Translations under genes and position numbers: made by a program
Assembly (NCBI GenBank): GCA_016287465.1
Contig: JAEEWP010000003.1
Location: 1-44,899, forward strand
From: Caryophanales bacterium
Lineage (GTDB): Bacteria; Bacillota_I; Bacilli_A; RFN20; CAG-826
Direction of reading: 5' to 3'
Length of the DNA stretch: 44,899 bases
Part shown: positions 41,048 through 44,899 of the stretch, one piece after another
Numbering within the stretch: position 1 is the first letter of the stretch
How the letters are laid out: the number at the start of each line of letters is the position of its first letter
The notes under the pieces: model-generated
Databases searched by the model: none
What the model was told of the DNA's origin: nothing
Seen by the model: the letters and a program-made list of their open reading frames with translations, nothing else

Positions 41048-41422
41048 ATGGCACGTATCGTCGGGGTGGATATCCCATCCGAGAAACGCGTTGTTATCGC
41101 CCTTACCTACATCTATGGTATCGGTGACACAACCGCGACAGAAATTTGCAAAGCTGCCGGCGTCAGCGAGGACATCAGAGTCAAAGACTTAACTGATGAA
41201 CAGCTCGTCGCCCTCAGAACCGAAGTCGCCAAGCATCACACCGAAGGCGACCTTCGCCGTGAGATCGCTATGAACATCAAGCGCCTCACCGAAATCAACT
41301 GCTACCGTGGCGTCCGTCACAGAAAAGGTCTTCCAGTCAGAGGTCAGAACACCAAGACCAATGCCCGTACCCGCAAAGGTAAGAGAAAGACCATCGCCAA
41401 CAAGAAGCAGGCTACTAAGTAA
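41048..41422 (+). CDS. rpsM: Ribosomal protein S13
   Basis: A 124-residue head protein contacting P-site t[27 protein letters not shown] opens it, and the C-terminal tail [27 protein letters not shown] is diagnostic. Length is normal. Confidence 0.98.
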   Translation: MARIVGVDIPSEKRVVIALTYIYGIGDTTATEICKAAGVSEDIRVKDLTDEQLVALRTEVAKHHTEGDLRREIAMNIKRLTEINCYRGVRHRKGLPVRGQNTKTNARTRKGKRKTIANKKQATK

Positions 41423-41440
41423 TGAAAGGAGGACACGTAA

Positions 41441-41848
41441 ATGGCAGAAGCTAAGAAAAAGTCCAAAAAGACTAGCGCTCGCAAGAAAAAAGTTAAGCGC
41501 ACGTTTACCAAAGGTGTCGTCCACATTCACGCCACCTTCAACAACACCATCGTCACCGTTACCGACGAAAAAGGCAATGTCATCGCCTGGTCCAGCTCCG
41601 GTGCCCTCGGTTACAAGGGTGCCAAGAAGGCCACTCCATTCGCCTCTCAGCTCGCTTCCGAAGCCGCTGGCAAGAGCGCCTATGATCAGGGCCTCCGTCA
41701 GGTCGATGTCGACGTCAAGGGCCCAGGCCCAGGCCGTGAGAGCGCCGTCCGTGCTTTAGCGAACGTTGGCCTTCAGGTCTTATCAATTGTCGATACCACT
41801 CCAATCCCTCACAATGGTTGCCGTCCTCCAAAGAGGCCGCGTGGCTAA
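41441..41848 (+). CDS. rpsK: Ribosomal protein S11
   Basis: A 135-residue platform protein. A basic N-terminus ([16 protein letters not shown]) precedes [22 protein letters not shown], and the end [18 protein letters not shown] is diagnostic. There is no rpsD (S4) before rpoA, as in Bacillus. Confidence 0.98.
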   Translation: MAEAKKKSKKTSARKKKVKRTFTKGVVHIHATFNNTIVTVTDEKGNVIAWSSSGALGYKGAKKATPFASQLASEAAGKSAYDQGLRQVDVDVKGPGPGRESAVRALANVGLQVLSIVDTTPIPHNGCRPPKRPRG

Positions 41849-41850
41849 TC

Positions 41851-41872
41851 CCTTACAGAAACATATGTAAGG
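41851..41872 (+). other. Hairpin in the rpsK-rpoA gap
   Basis: CCTTACA-gaaacata-TGTAAGG is a perfect 7-bp stem in the 50-nt gap. It has no T tract, so it is not a terminator. It may protect or mark the mRNA or tune rpoA expression relative to ribosomal proteins. Confidence 0.5.
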
Positions 41873-41898
41873 AAAGACTAATAGGAGGAAATTAATTA

Positions 41899-42906
41899 AT
41901 GGCTAACCAAACCAATGACGTCAAAGCGGAAGAAATTCGTCTTCCTAACCCTTTCCAACCATTCGATCTCAAGATCGATGTCAACGATGAGAACGAGCAC
42001 TACGCCCGTTTCGTGGTCGAACCTCTCGAAAGAGGATTCGGCCTCACCATCGGCAACTCCCTTCGCCGTGTCTTGCTAAGCGCCCTTCCAGGAGCCAGCG
42101 TCTTCGCGGTTCAGATTGAAGGTGTCCGTCATGAATTCACCGCCATCCCAGGCGTTGAAGAAGACGTGACCGCCATCATCCTCAACCTCAAGGACCTCGT
42201 CCTCAAGGTCGATAGCACCACCAATGATGTCAAGACCCTTACCGTCGATTTCAAGGGCCCAGGCGTCCTTAAGGCTGGCGATCTCAAGCTCCCAAGCATG
42301 GTGAGCGTCGTCAACAAAGACTTAGAGATTGCCCACCTCAATAGCGAAGGCCATCTCGAGATGTCCATCTTCGTCGGCCAGGGCCGTGGCTATATCACTA
42401 GCGAAGGCAACAAGCTTGAACGCAAGATCGACACCATCGGCGTCATCCCAACCGACAGCAACTACTCGCCTGTCATCAAAGTCGCCTTCAATGTCGAGCC
42501 AACCCGTGTTGAGCACGATTCCAAGTTCGACAAATTGACCCTTGAGGTCACCACCAACGGTTCCATCAAACCTCATGAGGCCGTTGCTATGGCCGCCCAG
42601 CTTCTTGCGGCCCACTTCGATAAGTTCACCCACCTTGATGAAGCGGTTAAGAACTACCGTCTCGTCAAAGAGGAAGTCAAACCGGAGGAAAACAAATATC
42701 AGGGCATGATGATCGAAGAACTCGATCTCAGTGTCAGAAGCAACAACTGCCTTAAGCGTGCGGGCATCAGCACCGTCATGGAACTCACTCAGAAGAGCGA
42801 GGATGAGATGATGAAAGTCCGTAACCTTGGCAAGAAGTCGCTCAAAGAAGTCAAAGAGAAGCTCGCCACTTATGGGCTTCACTTCCGTGATTACGTAGGA
42901 GAATAA
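41899..42906 (+). CDS. rpoA: RNA polymerase alpha subunit
   Basis: A 335-residue assembly and regulatory subunit of RNA polymerase. The N-terminal domain (about 15-240) includes GFGLTIGNSLRRVLLSALPGASV, the dimer region. The C-terminal domain (about 265-330) carries DLSVRSNNCLKRAGISTVMEL and the helix-hairpin-helix VRNLGKKSLKEVKEKL, which binds UP elements and activators. Length is slightly above the usual 315-330. Ribosome binding site AGGAGG. Confidence 0.98.
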   Translation: MANQTNDVKAEEIRLPNPFQPFDLKIDVNDENEHYARFVVEPLERGFGLTIGNSLRRVLLSALPGASVFAVQIEGVRHEFTAIPGVEEDVTAIILNLKDLVLKVDSTTNDVKTLTVDFKGPGVLKAGDLKLPSMVSVVNKDLEIAHLNSEGHLEMSIFVGQGRGYITSEGNKLERKIDTIGVIPTDSNYSPVIKVAFNVEPTRVEHDSKFDKLTLEVTTNGSIKPHEAVAMAAQLLAAHFDKFTHLDEAVKNYRLVKEEVKPEENKYQGMMIEELDLSVRSNNCLKRAGISTVMELTQKSEDEMMKVRNLGKKSLKEVKEKLATYGLHFRDYVGE

Positions 42907-42908
42907 CA

Positions 42909-43310
42909 ATGCCAGCACAAGGTAGAAAGAACGTCCACGGCAAAGCCGGTGTTCGCTTCAGAGCCGGTTATACCGCCTCTAAAAACAAATCAATGCTTCG
43001 CAACGTCGTGAGCGAGCTCATCGTCCACGGCCAGGTCAAGGTCACCAGCGGAGTTACCCCAGAGCTTGTCACTCTCGCCGAAAAGATGGTCACATTCGCC
43101 AAACAGGGCGATCTCGCTGGCCGTCGTGAAGCCATGAAGGTCATCCGCCCAGGCATCGTCGATGCTAATGGCGTCGAGGCCATCGATAAGCTTTTCAAAG
43201 AACTCGGACCAAAGTTCAAAGACAGAAACGGTGGTTACACCCGTGTCTACAAGCTTGGCGCCCGTCGTGGCGACAATGCCGAAGTCGAACTCGTCCAGTG
43301 GGTTGACTAA
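42909..43310 (+). CDS. rplQ: Ribosomal protein L17
   Basis: A 133-residue large-subunit protein at the tunnel exit, last gene of the operon. The motif SMLRNVVSELIVHGQVKVT and the end GGYTRVYKLGARRGDNAEVELVQWV are typical. It starts 2 nt after rpoA. Confidence 0.97.
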   Translation: MPAQGRKNVHGKAGVRFRAGYTASKNKSMLRNVVSELIVHGQVKVTSGVTPELVTLAEKMVTFAKQGDLAGRREAMKVIRPGIVDANGVEAIDKLFKELGPKFKDRNGGYTRVYKLGARRGDNAEVELVQWVD

Positions 43311-43328
43311 GCGATAAGCAACAACTAA

Positions 43329-43355
43329 GCCTCTCTATTTATAGAGGGGCTTTTT
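43329..43355 (+). terminator. Terminator of the S10-spc-alpha operon
   Basis: GCCTCTCTA-ttta-TAGAGGGGC is followed by TTTTT. The T tract runs straight into TATAAT, the -10 box of the next gene. Confidence 0.9.
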
Positions 43356-43358
43356 GTT

Positions 43359-43364
43359 TATAAT
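43359..43364 (+). promoter_or_regulatory. Leaderless promoter (-10) of the HAD phosphatase gene
   Basis: TATAAT lies 9 nt before the ATG at 43374, without a Shine-Dalgarno. Its expected -35 position falls inside the terminator hairpin and is poor. The string TTTATAATATGTGC is shared exactly with the nrdG promoter. Confidence 0.5.
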
Positions 43365-43373
43365 ATGTGCCGT

Positions 43374-44024
43374 ATGTATAAGAATTTCATTTTCGATCTC
43401 GACGGTACCCTCCTCGAGACCTTGCCAGATATCGTCACTGCGATTAACGCCGCACTCAAAGAATGCGGGTTCGATTATGTCTATGACATCGAATCAGGGA
43501 AGAAGCTCATCGGTGATGGTGTTGCTAACTTAATGCACCGCGCCTTGAAGGATAAAGACACACCTGAGAACTTTGAAGCGATAAAGAGGGTCTTCATGCC
43601 TCTTTATCAGGAATACCAGACAAAGACCACCAAAGCGATGAAAGGATGCGTAGAGACCCTCTCTAGCCTCAAAAAGAGGGGTTCTGGCCTCTTTGTCTGC
43701 ACGAACAAACCGAATCACCTCGCTTTAGAGGTCCTTGATAACATCTTTGGCCCTAACACCTTCGACTTCATCAAAGGACTAAAAGAAGGGGAAGCGCCTA
43801 AACCAGATAAGCACAATGTTGATGTCATCATGGACAGATATCACCTCAATCCGAAAGAGACCCTTTTTGTCGGGGATTCCATGACTGATTACAACACCGC
43901 AAGAAACGGAGGCCTCGCTTTCTGCCTTTGCGTCTATGGATATGGAAATTACACGAGCGAATTCATCGCGAAGAGTGATTATAATATCAAAGAGCCTAAG
44001 GAGCTCCTTAACCTAGCTAAATGA
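43374..44024 (+). CDS. HAD-family phosphatase, phosphoglycolate phosphatase-like
   Basis: A 216-residue haloacid dehalogenase-type phosphatase. Motif I is FDLDGTL, with nucleophile Asp8 and acid/base Asp10. A helical cap follows (about 18-85), motif II is the FVCTNK strand, Lys of the KP(D) segment is motif III, and GDSMTDYNTARNGG is motif IV. Cap type and length fit the Gph/PpaX group, which act on small phosphate esters. The start is the ATG at 43374; an ATG at 43365 lies inside the -10 box. Its stop overlaps the next gene by 4 nt. Confidence 0.88.
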   Translation: MYKNFIFDLDGTLLETLPDIVTAINAALKECGFDYVYDIESGKKLIGDGVANLMHRALKDKDTPENFEAIKRVFMPLYQEYQTKTTKAMKGCVETLSSLKKRGSGLFVCTNKPNHLALEVLDNIFGPNTFDFIKGLKEGEAPKPDKHNVDVIMDRYHLNPKETLFVGDSMTDYNTARNGGLAFCLCVYGYGNYTSEFIAKSDYNIKEPKELLNLAK

Positions 44025-44863
44025 ATCTGTTCAGCAAGAAGACATACCAAGAGAACAAATACGCTCTCCCATATGGGATCGTTTTGGCGACTGCCTTCTT
44101 CTTAGCCATGATCGTCTTCTCGATCTGCTATGGCAACAAAGAATACATGGCGGATGTCATGGGAAGAGAGTTCGAGAAGAACATCATCGGACAGACTTCC
44201 TTCATGGCAGGGGGCTTTGCTCTTATTCTCATCCTCGATTACGGTCTTTCTTTCTCCTTCGACAGGAAAGAGAAACGCCGCCTAGTCGATATCATTGGCC
44301 TCTCTGCTGCCTCTTTGGAGTGGCTTTGGGTATTTGCCTGCTCACTCATTTATATCATCAATTGGCAGGGCGAGAGGGGAACCTTTGAGTTTACTCTCCG
44401 TATTGTCACGATGATTGTCATTTATCTCGTCATGGGTGTGAATATCCTTTCGAGAGTCCCTAAGTTCAGAGATTTCGAAGAATTGATCCAAGGCCACGCT
44501 CAGATGCTCATATACCTCACCATCCTTGGATTGATCGGTTTAGTCAATCACATGATGATGTGGACCGTCCTTGCTAGAAATAACAACACATATGGCCTTG
44601 TCACCAACTTCATCTGCATTGGCGTTGACGTCATCATGATCGCCGCCCCATTCTTCCTTAAGATGTTCGCTGATGAGAAAATCAAAGGTCCTGTGTTTGG
44701 TCTTGTCGCTTCAATCATCACAACCGTGTTGTTTGTGATATTCACCCTCATGATGGTTTACTTCTACAAACAGAAGCTTGACCCTCTTGTCTATCGTGAG
44801 TTCTACTGGGCGATGTTCGTATATCCGTTTGATATCGTTCTAAGGATTGCTGCAATCGTATAG
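44021..44863 (+). CDS. Polytopic membrane protein of unknown function, possibly shortened at the end
   Basis: A 280-residue protein with about seven membrane helices (near 17-38, 60-80, 92-112, 124-144, 160-180, 190-215, 228-250) and no recognised motif. It is coupled to the HAD gene by an ATGA overlap. The frame ends at TAG (44861) right after a partial hydrophobic run, RIAAIV. Past that TAG the same frame reads YGIIYKKLKQ and then TAA (44894), which looks like a natural end with a basic tail. The TAG may therefore be a recent nonsense change (for example TGG to TAG) or the true end. It is not clear which. Confidence 0.7.
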   Translation: MNLFSKKTYQENKYALPYGIVLATAFFLAMIVFSICYGNKEYMADVMGREFEKNIIGQTSFMAGGFALILILDYGLSFSFDRKEKRRLVDIIGLSAASLEWLWVFACSLIYIINWQGERGTFEFTLRIVTMIVIYLVMGVNILSRVPKFRDFEELIQGHAQMLIYLTILGLIGLVNHMMMWTVLARNNNTYGLVTNFICIGVDVIMIAAPFFLKMFADEKIKGPVFGLVASIITTVLFVIFTLMMVYFYKQKLDPLVYREFYWAMFVYPFDIVLRIAAIV

Positions 44864-44899
44864 TACGGAATCATCTATAAGAAGCTAAAACAGTAAAAA

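Overview
The window is a bacterial chromosome segment from a low-GC Gram-positive lineage. It most resembles uncultured anaerobic Bacilli near Erysipelotrichia/Mollicutes (RF39 or RFN20 type). This placement is inferred from gene order and protein style; no species is identified. Supporting signs are the Firmicutes-type S10-spc-alpha order with adk, map, infA and rpmJ, a zinc-type S14, a class III (oxygen-sensitive) ribonucleotide reductase as the only reductase seen, and TGA used as a stop (standard code, not the Mycoplasma code). Highly expressed genes favour C-ending codons. There are no tRNA or rRNA genes, CRISPR arrays, insertion sequences or phage genes.

Layout. 1-3314: a membrane-anchored GH3 glycosidase with a cre-like operator, followed by the first codons of another membrane protein. 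3573-6174: a PAS-GGDEF cyclase, then a coupled pair of a PII-like protein and a CPA-type cation/proton antiporter. 6223-12315: a YhhN-family membrane protein, RarA, and an anaerobic nucleotide-reduction locus (nrdG, a TrxR-like flavoprotein lacking NADPH motifs, and NrdD carrying a C-terminal redoxin). 12316-12954: an AT-rich non-coding gap with a structured nrdD leader and DnaA-box-like repeats. 12955-20073: MscL with a large loop, a RimK-like ATP-grasp ligase divergent from an unusual NAD synthetase, a GtrA-like protein, an HI0933-type flavoprotein and an unknown polytopic protein. 20119-22102: a GT8 glycosyltransferase and a flippase-like protein. 22249-25737: a queuosine salvage cluster (candidate preQ1 riboswitch, queT, tgt, queA, queH). 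25765-27624: an unknown membrane protein and a DUF2974-type hydrolase. 27868-43355: the S10-spc-alpha ribosomal protein operon. 43374-44863: a HAD phosphatase and a polytopic membrane protein.

The strongest novelty candidate is at 14608-16792. There a Phd/YefM antitoxin-like DNA-binding domain appears fused to the N-terminus of a glutamine-dependent NAD+ synthetase whose glutaminase cysteine reads as serine. A TGACA/TGTCA inverted repeat overlaps its -10 box, between it and the divergent ATP-grasp gene. This suggests a self-regulated NAD synthetase.

A second, genome-style signal is that eight first-in-unit genes have a -10 box only 6-9 nt before the start codon and no Shine-Dalgarno, so they look leaderless. 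In three places the promoter is built into the preceding terminator. Other points are alanine/lysine-rich tails on L22, L23 and L5, a missing rpmD, and a possible 30-codon leader ORF before rpsJ.
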